A stretch of DNA of 64,000 bases from Arachis hypogaea (taxonomy: Eukaryota; Streptophyta; Magnoliopsida; Fabales; Fabaceae). A model generated the notes under the pieces. The model did not search any database. It was not told the DNA's origin and worked only from the letters and a program-made list of their open reading frames with translations. Position numbers and translations under genes: made by a program. The DNA lies in assembly GCF_003086295.3 (NCBI RefSeq), contig NC_092050.1, forward strand, positions 155,812,699 to 155,876,698, written 5' to 3'. Of the stretch, positions 1 to 12,935 are shown piece after piece. Numbering within the stretch: position 1 is the stretch's first letter; the number at the start of each line of letters is the position of its first letter.

Positions 1-392
1 TTTCGGTGAATGAAAACTAAAATACAGAATCATATTTACATTCAGACAAAAAAAATCAAATAAAATATTTTAAAATTAAGATAATTGAACATGTTTTAAA
101 AGTTAAACCAAATACACCCTTAAAAAATTAAAATTGAACGTGTTTTAAAATTGACAGTGTTTTTTGGTCAACTTTCTTGTTTCTAATTGACCATTTTCAA
201 TGTCCATTAACATTTTCTTTGACTAATGTCTATTCATATTAATCACCAAGAGTTGTGAACATTTGTTCTTTTTCTTTGTTTCATTTATGATATAGATGAA
301 GAACTCTTACGATGTGAAAAAGGCCATATATATATAAAAGTTAATAGTTAATTGTCTCTGAAAGATGAGTATTTTTTAAATTTATTTTTAAA

Positions 393-1172
393 AGATTTTA
401 TCAATTAAATTAATTTTTTAAAAATTATCAATTAATCATATTTGTCTTTTAGTTGTTCAATCAACAATTTCTGTTAACGATTGATAACGTGAACTGTTAA
501 TTAATAATATATATGAATATGACACCTAAATCTAATTGGACTCTTATCAAATATGTTTTGGAAATCTATCAATTTAGTTGCTAGATCTCAATTGGAAATA
601 GGGTTTATGTAATTGGAAAAAATAAATAAATTAATAGATTTTCATAAATATATTTGGTCAATATTCAATTAGATATGTCAAGTATCATGTGTGTTGTCAA
701 TTAATGCATGACATTATTTGTTGACAGAAATTATTAATGGAGTGATTGAAGGACAAATCTATTATATATCTCTAATTTTATAAGATTTTATCAATTAAAT
801 TAGTCTTTTAAAAATGATCAATTAATCATATTTGTCCTTCATTTACTCAATCAATAATTTCTGTCAATGATTGATAATGTGAACTGTTAATTGATAATAT
901 ATATGAAACCTAACATATTTAATTGGACGATGATCAAATACGTTTTGAAAATCTATCAATTTAGTCGCTAGATCTCAATTGGGAATAAGGTTTATATAAT
1001 TGGAAAAAATAACTAAATTAATAGATTTTCATAAATATATTTGGTCAATATTCAATTAGACATATCAAATATCATGTGTGTTGTCAATTAATGCACAACA
1101 TCATTTGTTGACTGAAATTATTAATGGAGGGATTGAAGGACAAATCTATTATATTTATATATTATATCTATT
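393..1172. repeat. Two tandem copies of a ~390-bp repeat
   Basis: The segment beginning AGATTTTATCAATTAAATTA at 393 starts again at 783, and the two copies can be followed base for base with scattered differences. Both contain the same landmarks in order (a GTGAACTGTTAATT block, a TAGATCTCAATTGG block, a CATGTGTGTTGTCAATTAAT block). No coding frame is conserved. The second copy runs into an ATT-rich expansion near 1150-1200. Confidence 0.8.
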
Positions 1173-1200
1173 CTTCTATTATATCTATTATATATCTCTA

Positions 1201-1990
1201 ATTTTACAACCAAAATATACCGCATGTCACTTTCTCATTGCAATTGGAATCAAATCTTTTCTTCCAAAATTAAGGAATTCTCCTCTCCTCCTTACTAATT
1301 TTACAACCAAAATGTGCCACATGTCACTTTCTCATTATAATTGAAATTAAATCTTTCTCTCCAAAATTAAAGAATTCTTCCCTCCTCCTTACTAATTTTA
1401 CAACCAAAATGCGTCACATGACACTCCCTCGTTGCAATTAAAATCAAATCTTTTCCTCCAAAATTAAAGAGTTCTTCCCTCCTCGCTCTTCCTTTCTCTA
1501 TTTCTCTCATCCCTTCAACCACTCTATCTATTTTATATATCATTATCAATATCAATGACTAATTACTAATTTGATAATCAAAATGTGCAACATGACATTC
1601 TTTAATTGCATTAAAATTAAATTAAAATATTAAAATTGAAATTGAAATATACCTATATTATGCATCATATATTACTATCTAATTTAATAATCAAATGTAT
1701 CACATGACACTCTCTTATTAAAATTGAGAGAAAATATTTTTTTCAAAATTAATAAACTCCTTTACTAAATTCTCTCATCTATCTCTCTCCATTTTTCTAT
1801 TTCTCTCTACTATTTTTTCTCTATATATAATTTATATTTTATATTAGTAATTTGACAAATCAAAATATGTCATCCGATATTTTTTTACAATTAAAATAAA
1901 ATTTTTTCTTCCAAAATTAACAAACTCTCACTCTCATTCTTCATCTTTATATTTCTTTCTCTTTTCTCTCATTCTCTATTTTTCTATCTT
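1201..1990. repeat. Degenerate minisatellite, ~97-bp unit
   Basis: ATTTTACAACCAAAAT starts at 1201, 1298 and 1395, giving an exact 97-bp period for three well-preserved units. Each unit carries a CACATGTCACTTTCTC-type block, an AAATTAAA block and a pyrimidine-rich end. More eroded units can be recognised near 1565, 1677 and 1845. The short open frames across it are by-products of the repeat and not genes. Confidence 0.75.
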
Positions 1991-2930
1991 TCTCATCTAC
2001 AAGAAAACAAAATTAACAAAATAATATAATTTAAATAAATAATAATAATATTATTATTACATAGTTTTTTATTTAGTTTTAAATTTTTACTGCTTATTTT
2101 TTTAATCTATATTTTTATTTCTCTTCTTTTAAATATTTATTAAATATAATTTAGAGAGAATACTAATGTTATAATTAAAAGTTAGAATCAAGATTCAATT
2201 ATTTTAAACAAATTAATTTTGAGTTAATTTTATAACTATCGGTATAATTTTTTTATGCTAATATCTAATTATATTTTTATATACATAGAAAGAAAAAATA
2301 TTACTTTTAAATATTAAGTATAAAAATTAATTATTTTTATTTGTGCAACAGACTTAGTTAACACCTAATTAAATGTAAAAGTATACACGTTAAATTATTT
2401 TAAATGTTAGATAACGAATGTTAAAATTAATTATTAATAAAAAATTAGACTTTTTCATATAAAAATAATAACTAAAAATCTTATTATTTAATTTTTTATC
2501 TATAGATATATACCTTATACTTCTTAATTAGAGACTTTTGTCAATCTATGATTTTTTTTTTGTAAAAGTAGTTTGATTTTTATAAATCTTTTATTCAATG
2601 CATAATCTATACTGTCAGAACAAAATGGACCGTAGTTTTAAAAAATTTATATTCTCGTAATGTTATTACGGGTAAAAGTACTAATATGATTAATTTTTAA
2701 TCTTTGATGGACCAATTTAATTGAAAAAATATTTCAAAAACAAATTTAAAGATATCTTATCTTTCGGAGACTAATTTAATTATTATGTATGGATCACGAT
2801 TCTATCACGTGAAGAAATTGGTAAAGTGGTAAAATGAAAAGTTAATCACTCAACTTAAGATAGTGGGTACATATTTTATGGAAATTATAAAATTAATGGT
2901 AATTTTTTTTTTAACGAAAAAGTAACAATA
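1991..2930. other. AT-rich intergenic DNA, no gene seen
   Basis: Only short AT-rich runs and homopolymers are visible. There is no open frame of useful length, no tRNA-like structure and no clear repeat ends. Confidence 0.6.
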
Positions 2931-2939
2931 GAACAAACA

Positions 2940-4600
2940 AGAAAGAAAAAACAAAGAATAAGGATCTGCTTTGCCATCTTTGACATCTTTATCATTATGT
3001 CTGCCACTTTATTTGCATCTCTTAAAATCAATCAGAAGTTAATAGTCATTTTCAAGACATGATGTCCCAAATTTTTAGCACTAAAAGATCAACAAAACCA
3101 GAATCATCCTAAAAATTATTGACAAGAGTAAAGACATCCACACAATCTTTTTCACAAATAACATCTCTTTGTCCCAAGTCCCAAGCTAAAAGATATCATC
3201 TCCAAATAGCAAACAACTCTCCTTGCAGAATATTACGATTCTCAATCGTTTCAAACAGCCTCATTGTCAACTTACATTTCAATTTTTGCTAACACAGATA
3301 AAACCAACACGATCACCAATACCAGGATATCTTGCATTACAATTAATCTTAAAGTAGCCATTGAGGGAGAATCCATGAGCCACTAATAGTAAAGGAGATA
3401 GAAACTTGTTACAACTCAAAAACATTCCAAGCTCCTTTTCCAAGGAGAAAGCCATACTAGTCACCTTATTTAGGGGCCAAGACTCGTATGGACGAAAGAT
3501 CTCATTATTCTTGGAACGCCAAATCCACTATAGACCAGAAAAATCTAAAAGGGCGCTCTTTACTATAAAGCAAGAACCACTTCATCAAATCCAGAGGTTG
3601 ATCAGAAATCTCCAAAGCCTGTCAAACTAGCTGAGTTTTTGGACGATCTCGAATATAATGAACAATCGATTTCTGAAAAAAAAAAATCGTGGACCATTGT
3701 CTGTCAGTGAGATGTCCCTCTTGAAATGGAAAGTAGCAGTGGGCAGAGCCTCCCTAAGACAAAGTCAGGCCAAGAATTTATGTTTTTTCAGAACAAACTG
3801 ACGCCAAAACCAAAGCCAATTCTCCTGGTCCTCTCAACCAAACTTCTTCTTACTGAACCACAAGTAACCACTACGAGAGTCATAAACTTTTGACGTTGCA
3901 CTATACCAAAACCATCCTACCATTGAACCAACTTGCACATTCGGATTATAGGAAAGAATGTTGCCTTGCAAAAATTGGTTTAGAGAATAATAGATATTCT
4001 AAAGGTGTCACTGTCCAAATGACCAAAAATCCAAGATCCGGAGATCCAAGTCAGAAATGTGAACTTAATCTATCTCATAACAAAGATGTCCCTCTTTTCT
4101 CCAATTAGAAAATAAAAAGTTCTGGTTTAGATTCCCAATGCACAAACAAAACCATCCTTCAAGAGATCCCAAGTTTTACATATACTCTTCCAAACATAAG
4201 AGCTCGTATCTCAAGACCGACTAAAATAGTTTTTAGGAGAGGAACAGTATTTTTCGCCAACAATTGAACCCATAACTTGTTTGGATAATGAAAAAATTGT
4301 CAAACTAGTTTCACAAGAAGAGCAACATTAGCACAAAACGGATCTCGAATTTTCAATATTAGCACAAAAAAGATCTCGAATTCCTAAGCTACCAAATTTG
4401 TTAAGGGTGACCAACACCTTCCAACTAACCAGATTCATGTCTCTACTATCAGTTTGACCTTTCTAAAAAAATTTGGCATCATAAATTTTATCTTATTGGA
4501 TATCCCTTTAAGGAAGAAGATACTTGCATGCAGTAAGAAGGAATCACAACCACTATTTAACAAGGCAGAAAAATCAATGATAATTAACTTTTTATTTTAT
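2940..4600 (-). pseudogene. Decayed L1-type LINE pol 3' end (RT tail, zf-RVT, RNase H)
   Basis: Read on the minus strand, broken frames match the C-terminal half of plant L1 polyproteins. Near 4460-4380 there is a 'VSWKVLVTLNKFGSLGIRDL' segment, the usual post-RT 'W..V..P...GGLGIRDL' motif. Near 3530-3290 there is 'WRSRNNEIF' followed by 'GYFKINCNA', the junction into the RNase H-like domain, and further on 'GELFAIW' of the same domain. Stops and frameshifts occur throughout, so it is dead. The 5' parts (ORF1, endonuclease, most of RT) are absent. Limits are approximate. It is too divergent to be a piece of the younger LINE at 42590..47756. Confidence 0.75.
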
Positions 4601-5225
4601 TACTTTACCAACTTTATATATATATTCTTTTTCTTGTTTTTTTATGATTAAAAAGAAAAGAAAATTAATTTTCATATCAATAGCATTATCTTTTTTTTTT
4701 TCCAACGAACCATTTTGGTTCATCTTCAGTAATAACTGTATATATCTGTTTCTGTGTGGGAAATGGATGTTTCTATTAGGATATTCCTTTTTTGTGCAAT
4801 ACTAGGCCAGTTATATATCCATTACCGTAACTAGACTAATGGGCCTCGTTGAACCCGTTTGGGCATTGTTTGGCATCACCATAGAAATAACATAAACCTT
4901 GGCCTCTGTAAAAGTGAAAATGTATTTTACCCTACAAAATGGTTGATCCACGATAAGATGACACCCACTACTTCACTTGTCTTCTCACTTCTCACACTAC
5001 TTTGCTCTTTTCTCATTTTGATTATTAAATTATTCGCCTCAAAAATGCTAGTATTTCGATTTCAGTCAGGGCTATAGTGAAGATGATAAATTTTGTCAGC
5101 ATGAGAGGAAAAGAGGTAGACGTCCTCTGATGAATACACGTGTAACATGTTAGAGTTGTCTTAATTAGAAGAGACAAGTCCTGTTAGAAGTTCAGTTAGT
5201 GCAGGTATTATAGGTCAGATTGATG
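4601..5225. other. Intergenic DNA, no gene seen
   Basis: This AT-rich spacer lies between the LINE remnant and the hAT-type MITE. A 72-codon frame at 4859..5077 has no recognisable domain and no supporting context. Confidence 0.5.
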
Positions 5226-5233
5226 TTTACTAA

Positions 5234-6186
5234 TAGGAATGTCAAAAATTTTTAGAAGACGGGGATCCCCACGGGGACCACTTCGAATGGGATTTGGATA
5301 GTAAAATTTTTTTCCCTTGGAGATAGGGATGGAGAGAAAAATTCTCCCGAAACAGGCGCGGGGACTCGAGCGGGATCCCCGCTCCATCCCCGATAATTTT
5401 TCGAATTGTTAAACTTACTTAAATACCCTTACTTTATTTCTAACATAGGGGGTATTTTAGTAATTTCACCCATTAAAAAACCTAACCCTATCTTCCCTTC
5501 TCACCTTTGTTGCTGCGTCGTCTCTAACTCTCTATTCCTATCCAAGCCCCAACTCTCCAGACTCCAGTCACTCACTCACTCTCCATTTTGTTCAAACTTC
5601 AAAACCCTCACAGCTCGCCACCGTCCACTTTTGCGTTGTCACCCTGGCAACTTCACCGCATCGTTCTCTCTCTTCAGGCGCGGCGTCCTTCCCCTCTCCA
5701 CTTCTGTGTCTGCGTGTTTGCTTCCATTCTCGTTACTGTATGTTAACATATTTATGTCTCTGTTATTTTAACAAAGAACATGGAGATGTTTGTTGGAAGT
5801 TGTATACTAACAATGAAAGAATATTTGATATTAAAGACTTTATTTTGTTACTTTCTTTATAATGAAAGTTATATTTTAAGATTTTATTTATGGACTATAA
5901 TTTGCTATGTTGTATTTCTGGACTTATAATCTCAGATAAGATATGTTTGTGTGTTTGTAATAATATTTTTTAGTTTATTTTTTGTTTTTTTTTATATTTT
6001 TTACTATAGTTTTCATGTGAATGTTAAATATAAGGAGATGGGGAATGGGGCCCCGCGAGAAACGGGGATGGAGACAATTATCCCCCCATGACCGGAAATG
6101 GGGCGGGAACGGAGATTAATTCTGGGGGCGGGAACAGGGAGTAGGGAGGCATCCCCCGCCCCCGCCCTGCCTCATTAACATCCCTA
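5234..6186. mobile_element. hAT-type non-autonomous element with G/C-rich ends
   Basis: The left end TAGGAATGTCAA and right end TTAACATCCCTA are inverted repeats. The flanks TTTACTAA (5226-5233) and TTTATTGA (6187-6194) form an imperfect 8-bp target duplication (6 of 8 match), the size made by hAT transposases. Both subterminal regions (5260-5395 and 6035-6170) are very rich in GGGGA/CCCCG blocks in inverted orientation. The interior has no transposase; the 121-codon frame at 5406..5771 lies within the element and resembles no known protein. Confidence 0.75.
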
Positions 6187-6346
6187 TTTATTGATGCAAG
6201 ATTAGGTTAGCATTAATGGTGAAGTGGTGATAATTAAGTTATTAGATTTTTGGGTGTTAAAAACAATGTTTTTGTTAAGTGATAGACTTATGTTGTTACT
6301 GAATGTAACATAATAAAAAGGGTTGGAGAGATAATAAAAAATACGT

Positions 6347-6408
6347 AAAATGGATAAGGACTTGTGTTATTTGACACAAAATGGATAAAGACTTGTGTTA
6401 TTTGACAC
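6347..6408. repeat. 31-bp direct tandem duplication
   Basis: A 31-bp unit beginning AAAATGGATAA is repeated head to tail (6347-6377 and 6378-6408) with one difference. The two copies end at the same TTTGACAC. Confidence 0.85.
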
Positions 6409-7231
6409 AGGAGAATAATAATAATATTAATCAGATAAGTATTATTTTGTGTTAATAATTATGATTAAATTTTTAGGTTTTTTATTTTGGGCTCAATAAT
6501 ATTTTTTGCAATTGGATTATTTTTGCAAAATAAATAGATTGAAATAGTGTTATAATTCTTTTCTCTCTGTACTTAGTCTCCGTTTAATAATAATAATAAT
6601 AATAATAACTATGTGAAAAGAAGTGTTGAAAGAGTTAGAGTAACTCAGATTTTCTATCGATGTTAGGAGGACGAAGGCATATGGCAGAAAATGCTGAAAG
6701 GCCTGAAAAATCGAAGGATATGAAGAGGAAGCAACGGGAGCAAAATCGATTAGTTTCGGTACCACTAAACCAACTAAAAATGATGAAAAAGTATCTAACA
6801 GAAATATAAAAACCCAATTCACTGGCTTCATACCCTAGCATGCACTTACTTCTGGTGTTTTTTTGTTATTGTTATTATTATTCTTTAGGTTCATATCATA
6901 TTTTTTTCTTGCTCCATAATGTTATTAGCATTATATCGTATGGATCACACAATATTTAGACCAGACCAAAAAACTAAACCCAAGCACCACAGACCAAAAA
7001 TATTATCCGGGTCAGTAGACAAAAAGTCCAGCAGATTAATCATGGAATTACCTATTACTAATCCAGTAACACTACCGATAACTCTTCCGACAGTTTCTGC
7101 GAGTGCTGCGAATGCAGCAGCAATTTGCAGGATTTTTTGCAGCGTCACAGTACGCGTCAACCCCTTAATATAGCCACATTATTTCAGCAGCTGAGAAAAA
7201 AATTTTCATTCAGCACAGTAGCACGACCCTT
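6409..7231. other. Intergenic DNA with a TAA microsatellite and two antiparallel short frames
   Basis: A TAA microsatellite sits near 6586-6608. Frames of 84 codons (6919..7173, +) and 71 codons (6945..7160, -) overlap almost completely on opposite strands. Base composition is balanced here compared with the flanks. The minus-strand frame has an alanine-rich hydrophobic stretch, but I recognise no family and see no splice or promoter context. It may be an old captured fragment. Confidence 0.35.
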
Positions 7232-8881
7232 AGGTAGCGTTTGTTTGCAGAGACTGGAACTGAGACTGGAAGACAGAGACTCAATATTATGTTTGTTGAG
7301 TCATAGACTAATACTTAAATTTTTGTCTCTATCTTCAAAATTTCAGTATTTTAGTACCTCCAAAAAGTAGGAACATTGAAGACTGAAAATTTTAAAGACG
7401 GAGACTGAAACTTTAATAACATTTTTTTACCTAAAATACCCCCAATCAAAACTTAAAAATTCAACTATACCCATTTGGCTTCTCCTTTCTCTGTACACTC
7501 AACCAACTCTCTTCTCCCACCGCTCGTCCCTGCATTGCTGCCGCCGTTCATCCTTGCACCTTCACCACCGATCATCCTGCGCTGTCGCCGTCAGGGACGG
7601 ACATAAGGGGGGCGAGTGGCGGCCTCGGCCCCCCAACTTTTTTTAATAGTAATAAGTTATTATGTATAATTTAATTTTTTTTTAAAATATTTAGTATTTA
7701 GTCTAATATAAATAAAAGTTCAGTCTAATTTAAATATTAATAATTTTTAATATCTAAAAAATAAGTAACAATATTAAAAAAATCTGAAAAAGATATTATT
7801 ACTACTATTTTTTAATTAAATAAAAAATTTTAAATCTCATAAAGTGAATTCTTTTTCTTTTTGTGGCCGTTTTTTTTATTCGTTTGGTATTAATTCTCTC
7901 TATTTCAACTGCTACAATTAAGAGATCTTTTTCAACTATGAATATTGTGAAAAATAACTTAGAAACAAAATAAAAGATAAATTTCTTACTAATTGTCTTT
8001 TAATTATATTGAAAAAAAATTGTTGAAAATTTTGACACAAATTCTATTATCGGTGAATTTTATGATACGAAAAATCGACCACTTCGTTAGTAAAAAGTAT
8101 ACACATATTTTTTTTACTTTAAAATATATTCTCTATCCGTATAATTTTATAACACATCTTATATTATATAATTTTTTTATATAATTTTTAATATTATATG
8201 TGTTATTGGCCCTCCATAATATCATTTCTGGATCCGTCGCCGTCGATCATCCCTGTGCATTAGCCACGCCCATCCCTGCGGATTCGCCCACGCCCGTCAC
8301 TGCTTGTGGACCAATGACCAATGATTAATGTGGTGGCTTCAAAAAATTTCCAGCAGAATAGCGGAGATAAACTCTAATGAAAGGAAGAAGGTTCTTAGCT
8401 AATGAAATGACCAATCTGTTTTAGGAAGTGTTGCAAATGAAAGTTGGATTATATTCGTTCTTGCTGTGATTATGTTTTTTATCATGTATGTTTGGAATTA
8501 TGGAAGCAAGTGCAAGTATGAAACTAAAGTCAAACAAAAGCTATCAATTGATTTAATGCGAAAATTAGGTAGCAATCTAGGCACAATACAAACTTCTGGA
8601 ATTGGTCTTTTCTATAATGAGTTAGTCAAAGGAAGTGGGGATTAGGGATTTTAGGTTTTATAATTTGGAGATTTTGTGATGCTTTAATTTTAAAGCAGGA
8701 GTAATTTGGTCATTAGCTTTATTTTAGTTTTTGTATTTATTTCAAATCAAATAGGATACTGAGACATCATTTAATTTTGTATTCTTTTATACTAAATACA
8801 ATACTAAGATTTATTTTTGTTTTTGTCTCTTAATTTCAGTCTCTATCTCTCAATCTTAATCTCTCCCCTAAACGTTACCTA
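7232..8881. mobile_element. TIR element with AGGTAGCGTTT / AAACGTTACCT ends
   Basis: The left end AGGTAGCGTTTGTTT and right end AAACGTTACCT are inverted, and the inverted similarity continues inward for about 100 bp as 'GAGACTGAGACTGG..GACAGAGACT' on one side and its complement on the other. I could not fix a target duplication. No transposase is visible. The interior carries GC-rich CT/CG blocks (7495-7590 and 8230-8310) that are the two halves of one sequence split by a second element (7593..8235). Confidence 0.65.
7593..8235. mobile_element. hAT-like element nested in the 7232..8881 element
   Basis: The direct repeat GTCGCCGTC (7584-7592 and 8236-8244) flanks an AT-rich insert that interrupts GC-rich host sequence. 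The ends resemble those of the element at 27962..28988: AGGGACGGA with a run of G's entering, and TTTCTGGATCC leaving, with the complementary C run inside. No transposase is encoded. The short frame at 7993..8184 is AT-rich chance sequence. Confidence 0.6.
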
Positions 8882-10512
8882 GTAGACTTGCAGTTAATAG
8901 TCAATACTATTGCTAGTGTGTAAAAAGAAAAAACCTTCTACACTTGTAGAAGCCAGGTGTCATTTCCTTAGTTAAAGTTTCTGTAAAAGACAAGTACCCT
9001 GAAGGAGACATTTGCGACAGTGGTTCAAAAGTTAGCAGTATGAATTAGTGCTATAGGCATATAGCCATGGTTAATTAATATCTTATTTTAGTGTTTAATA
9101 TAATCAATACAAATTTGATATTTTTATAATATATATGTGGGTCGCATTTAATATGACGGACGGGTGTTGGTTTTTTGTGAATTGAGTCCAATATAAATAT
9201 GTGTCTTGAAAAAAAAAATTAAAAAGTACTAGTGGCTTTAAGACAACACTATAATATAATTTAATGATTTTTTTTATAAAATATTAGAATAAAAGTTAAT
9301 CCTATTAACGTTTAAAATTGTATGAATAAAAAATTATTATTAAATAAATAAACATATTAAAGTTATTTAGAATTAGCTGTATATATTAACTAATTATTTA
9401 CATTTAGATGTCAAAAGTAACTATTTATACTATTATTCAATATCTTGTAGTTTATTGTAAATTCAATATTGTAAAACTCATGTCGACTCCCTTTAGAATT
9501 TTTTGATGAATAATACTACATATTTAATTTTTTTGTTAATTAAATTTAATTAAATTGATTTAACATAACAAAAATTAGTTATAATTAATATTATTTTAAA
9601 TTTTATTATTTAACTTAATTGAATTTGACTTATAAAAAAATTTGGATGTGTAGCATTATTTTTTTTAATATTCTAAAGCCATCATAGTATTTTCTTATTA
9701 GATCAATATTATTTTTTCGGGTAAAAGTTACACTAATATTATTATAAATATTATATATCACATGCAACCCTTCTATATATGTTAGGAAAATTTTTATGTG
9801 TTTAGTCTTTTTATTGATATATTGGTATGACAAGTACGGTTTGATTGCCAATTAAAAGTTTGTCATGTTTAGTATTGTGTAATGAGAAAAAGGACCATGA
9901 AAGAACGTCCAAAAGACAGCTAAAGGTAGTCAAAGAAAGCGAGAATAAATTCTCTCAGTTGTTAAAAAAATTTGAGAAAATAAAGTGTAATTTTTAATTT
10001 TTTATTATTTTTTTTATATTTTTTTGTCACACTTAAAAAATTAATAGTGAGAGATTACACTTTATTCTCTCAATTGTTAAAAAAAATTGAAAAGATCCAT
10101 TCTTAAGAAAAAAATTTGTTTGGTAAGATAACTGAATTAGAGTAAACTGATAGCGGCTCTTGGCTAAAAACTTTGTGCATATAGGCCAAGTTTTTTTTTT
10201 TTTTTTGAACAACTTAGTTTGATTAATGATTGGAAATTTGTAGTCTAAATTGTATAATGGATTTCAAAAAGAAAACACTTATGAAATAAAAGAGTAATAA
10301 CTAATAAAATTTGTAATTTTTCTATATGTGCCTCTTGAATCTTGATCCCCTCCACCATATATATAGGGTAAATTATTGAAGTGTTTGGAATTTAATAAAA
10401 AAATAAGTAAAAATAAAAAGTAATATCTTATTTTTTAATATTTATTTTATATTTTTATTTTTTAATAATTTTTAAGCTTTTAAGATTTTATAAAAAAAAA
10501 AGAAAAAGAAAT
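8882..10512. other. AT-rich intergenic DNA, no gene seen
   Basis: No coding frame is supported. One small inverted pair is visible: AATAAAGTGTAAT near 9979 and ATTACACTTTATT near 10054, each next to a TCTCTCA-TTGTTAAAAAAA motif, as in a short decayed MITE. Confidence 0.5.
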
Positions 10513-10513
10513 G

Positions 10514-10580
10514 CTAACTGCAATGATCAATTAAATAGCATGTTTATTATCTACTATTTCTAATTGATCATTGTAGTTAG
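10514..10580. repeat. Small inverted repeat, 20-bp arms
   Basis: The 20-bp arm at 10514-10533 pairs with 10561-10580 with one mismatch, around a 27-bp loop. Confidence 0.7.
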
Positions 10581-10599
10581 AGATGCACATAATTCGACC

Positions 10600-11165
10600 C
10601 GATTCGAAGATTTAGTCTGGACTGAAATACTTTAGGGATAATTTGGTGTGATTTTATCGGGTTTAGATCCGGATAAGGATCTCAAATATAGGCCTGATTA
10701 TTATTTAGGGTTGGATCTGGATCAAGGTGAATCTGGCTTCATCCAGCACATGTGTACTTTAAGGGACTAAAAAAGGTATATATATTTTAAATTAATTTTA
10801 ATATTATATTATATTATTATAAGTTTATTGTTTTGTTTTTAATCATATTTGTTGAATTAGGAAATAGATCAAAAAGCATGAAATTAGAATTTATGGACAC
10901 ATTCAAATTCAAGTATAGTTACCAACTTCTTTGTAATAAGTATTTTTTTTTTCTTCTTTATAAATGGGTGTATCATAATTTTTTGACATAAAATTTATCA
11001 TGATCCGGGCTTCACCCAGTGAGACCCGATTTTAATGTGGCCCAAAAGTAATGTGATTTTACTGGATTTAGGGTTGAATAAGAATCTAAAAAATAGACCC
11101 AATCATTATTTAGAGTCGGATCTGAGTCAAGGCGAACCCGGTTTCAGCCGGCCCCATGTGCACTT
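10600..11165. repeat. Two diverged direct repeats of ~130 bp
   Basis: 10630-10755 and 11035-11160 align as direct repeats. Both hold 'GTGATTTTA', 'AATAAGAATCT/GATAAGGATCT', 'ATTATTTAG', a 'GGATCTG' block, 'TCAAGG.GAA.C.GG' and 'CATGTG.AC' in the same order. The middle is AT-rich. It is probably an internally repeated non-autonomous element; the ends are not resolved. Confidence 0.5.
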
Positions 11166-12900
11166 AGCAAGACCACCCATCCCCTACCAGGAACCCTAAC
11201 TCCTTGAGCCCTCTCTCAGTCTCTCTAGCGCTGTGTCTCAACATCGAACCTCCTCCTTCTTCTCCGCCATCGACGCTGCCGGACAGCACCATCGCGGCGG
11301 TGATGTCCTTTCCTCCCCCTCTCCCTCTCCCTTCCTTGTAGGCTCATAGCACTCCTCTTTATCCTTCATCCTCAACGGCTCCACACACCACCTCTCCAGC
11401 AACCGTCTCCTCCACGAACCAACAGCCGCTGTCGTCCTCGACGAACCGCAGCAGCACACACCAGACGCAGTCGAAGCTGCCGCCATTCGTCACCTGTCTC
11501 TCATTCGTCGCCTGTCTTTCGTTCGTCGTTGAAGCCGTATCGCTGTCCAGTCTCTTCTTCTCCGTCATTGAAGCAGTGTTGTCCTTCCATTTCTAGTTTT
11601 TGGCTCATCGCCGCCACCGTCTCACCATCATGCACCTCCGTCGTCCTCTATAACGGAGCCTAAGTCTCAGGTTGTTGTTTTTTGTTCTGATTTTATTTAT
11701 TTTTTTAATTCTGGTTTAGTCTTCTTATGGATTCAGATTTTGTTTTTTAATTCTGAACTTTTTGTTCTGTTTTTATTTAGGATAATTCTGGTTTAGGGTT
11801 GGTTTTGAATTTTTGTTTATTCAATGTTAATGCAGGAAAGGGGAAGGTGAAAGAGGAAGAATTTGTGGAATTAGTGCACCACATGAAAATTGTGGAATTA
11901 ATTTGGTTGTATTTTTGATTCAGTTTGGTTCTATATCTTGATTCAGTTTGGAATTGGTAAGAGCAGTGGCTTGCCACCACATGTTCCAAGTTGAGACTCG
12001 ATACTCTGTTAACCCTACGTCACAAGAGGTGATCAGGCACTTTAACGCCCCGTGAATGTCCCCCCAATGAGCAAAATTTATTTATGAATGAGAAAAAGCT
12101 ATGCATAGACTCTTAGGGATGCGCGTACGAGGGATTATCCAGGGTTTAGCAACCGGACATGTCGGATTGGCTTTATAACCGACAAATAAGACTCATCAGC
12201 CATAGGATAGACATACATCATATGCATATGTTTGATTTTCTTGTTTGTGTATTACTTGGGAGTGCCTATGTGAATTAATATGCCTAATTGTTATACTTGT
12301 TACTTGCATTATTTGTACTCTAATTATGATTGTCTTGGTTTGTTTGTTTGTGTAGTACCACCGGAGTTTGGAGGATTGGAAGAAGGCGGATGATTGAGGG
12401 TTTTGGTTAGAGTTTGGTTAAGTTTAGGAACTTTAGAGAATTACCCCTATTTATGGTTTCTGTTTTAAATTTTTAAGTTTTACAATCTGAGTGTCGGAGT
12501 TCTAAGATTGCTTCTGGCTTTTCCAGGGCCTTATATCTTATGTATGCGGCACCATTACCATGCTGAGAACCTCCGATTCTCATTCTATACGGATATTTGT
12601 GTTTTCAGATACAGGTCGAGAGGCACCTCACTAGGTGTCTGGAGTTCTTTAATTTGCAGCGAAGTGGGACTTTTGGGATATTATATTTCGTTCTGTTAGA
12701 CCTATCTATATGTATAGAACTCTCCTTATATATATGTTTTACTTTTGCACTTCATAAAGGTTATATGGAGAACTATATTTTCTTTTTGGGTATTTTGGGA
12801 CTTTGGATTTATATGTATGTATGTAAATATTTTTCGGCCACTCTTAATTTCGCAGACTAGGTTCGGAGCTTGAATATTTTATATCATTGAGTCTCTACTC
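11166..12900. other. Gene-like or retroelement-like stretch, unclassified
   Basis: The sequence is unlike its surroundings: C/T-rich with many CCTCC/CGTC blocks at 11170-11650, then balanced composition to 12860. Overlapping frames exist on both strands, none longer than 90 codons. The stretch 11980-12230, with its 'CGCCCCGTGAATGTCCCCCCAATGAG'-like order of short motifs, reads like internal sequence of a decayed retroelement. I see no pol motif, LTR pair or splice-consistent exon, so no product is named. Confidence 0.35.
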
Positions 12901-12904
12901 TCAT

Positions 12905-12932
<28 letters not shown>
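12905..12932. repeat. (TA)14 microsatellite
   Basis: An uninterrupted TA dinucleotide run of 28 bases. Confidence 0.9.

Positions 12933-12935
<3 letters not shown>

Noticed and set aside
1201..1492. Regularly spaced repeats that could suggest a CRISPR array
   Set aside because: Units of 97 bp are contiguous with no unique spacers, and the genome is a plant's; this is a minisatellite.
5406..5771. 121-codon frame
   Set aside because: It lies entirely inside the hAT-type non-autonomous element and has no domain.
6919..7173. Overlapping 84- and 71-codon frames on opposite strands
   Set aside because: No recognisable family, no splice or promoter context, and antiparallel overlap is common by chance in balanced-composition DNA.
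11238..11568. Two minus-strand frames of 82 and 69 codons
   Set aside because: C/T-rich sequence gives long frames on the opposite strand; no protein family, no start context, no partner exon.
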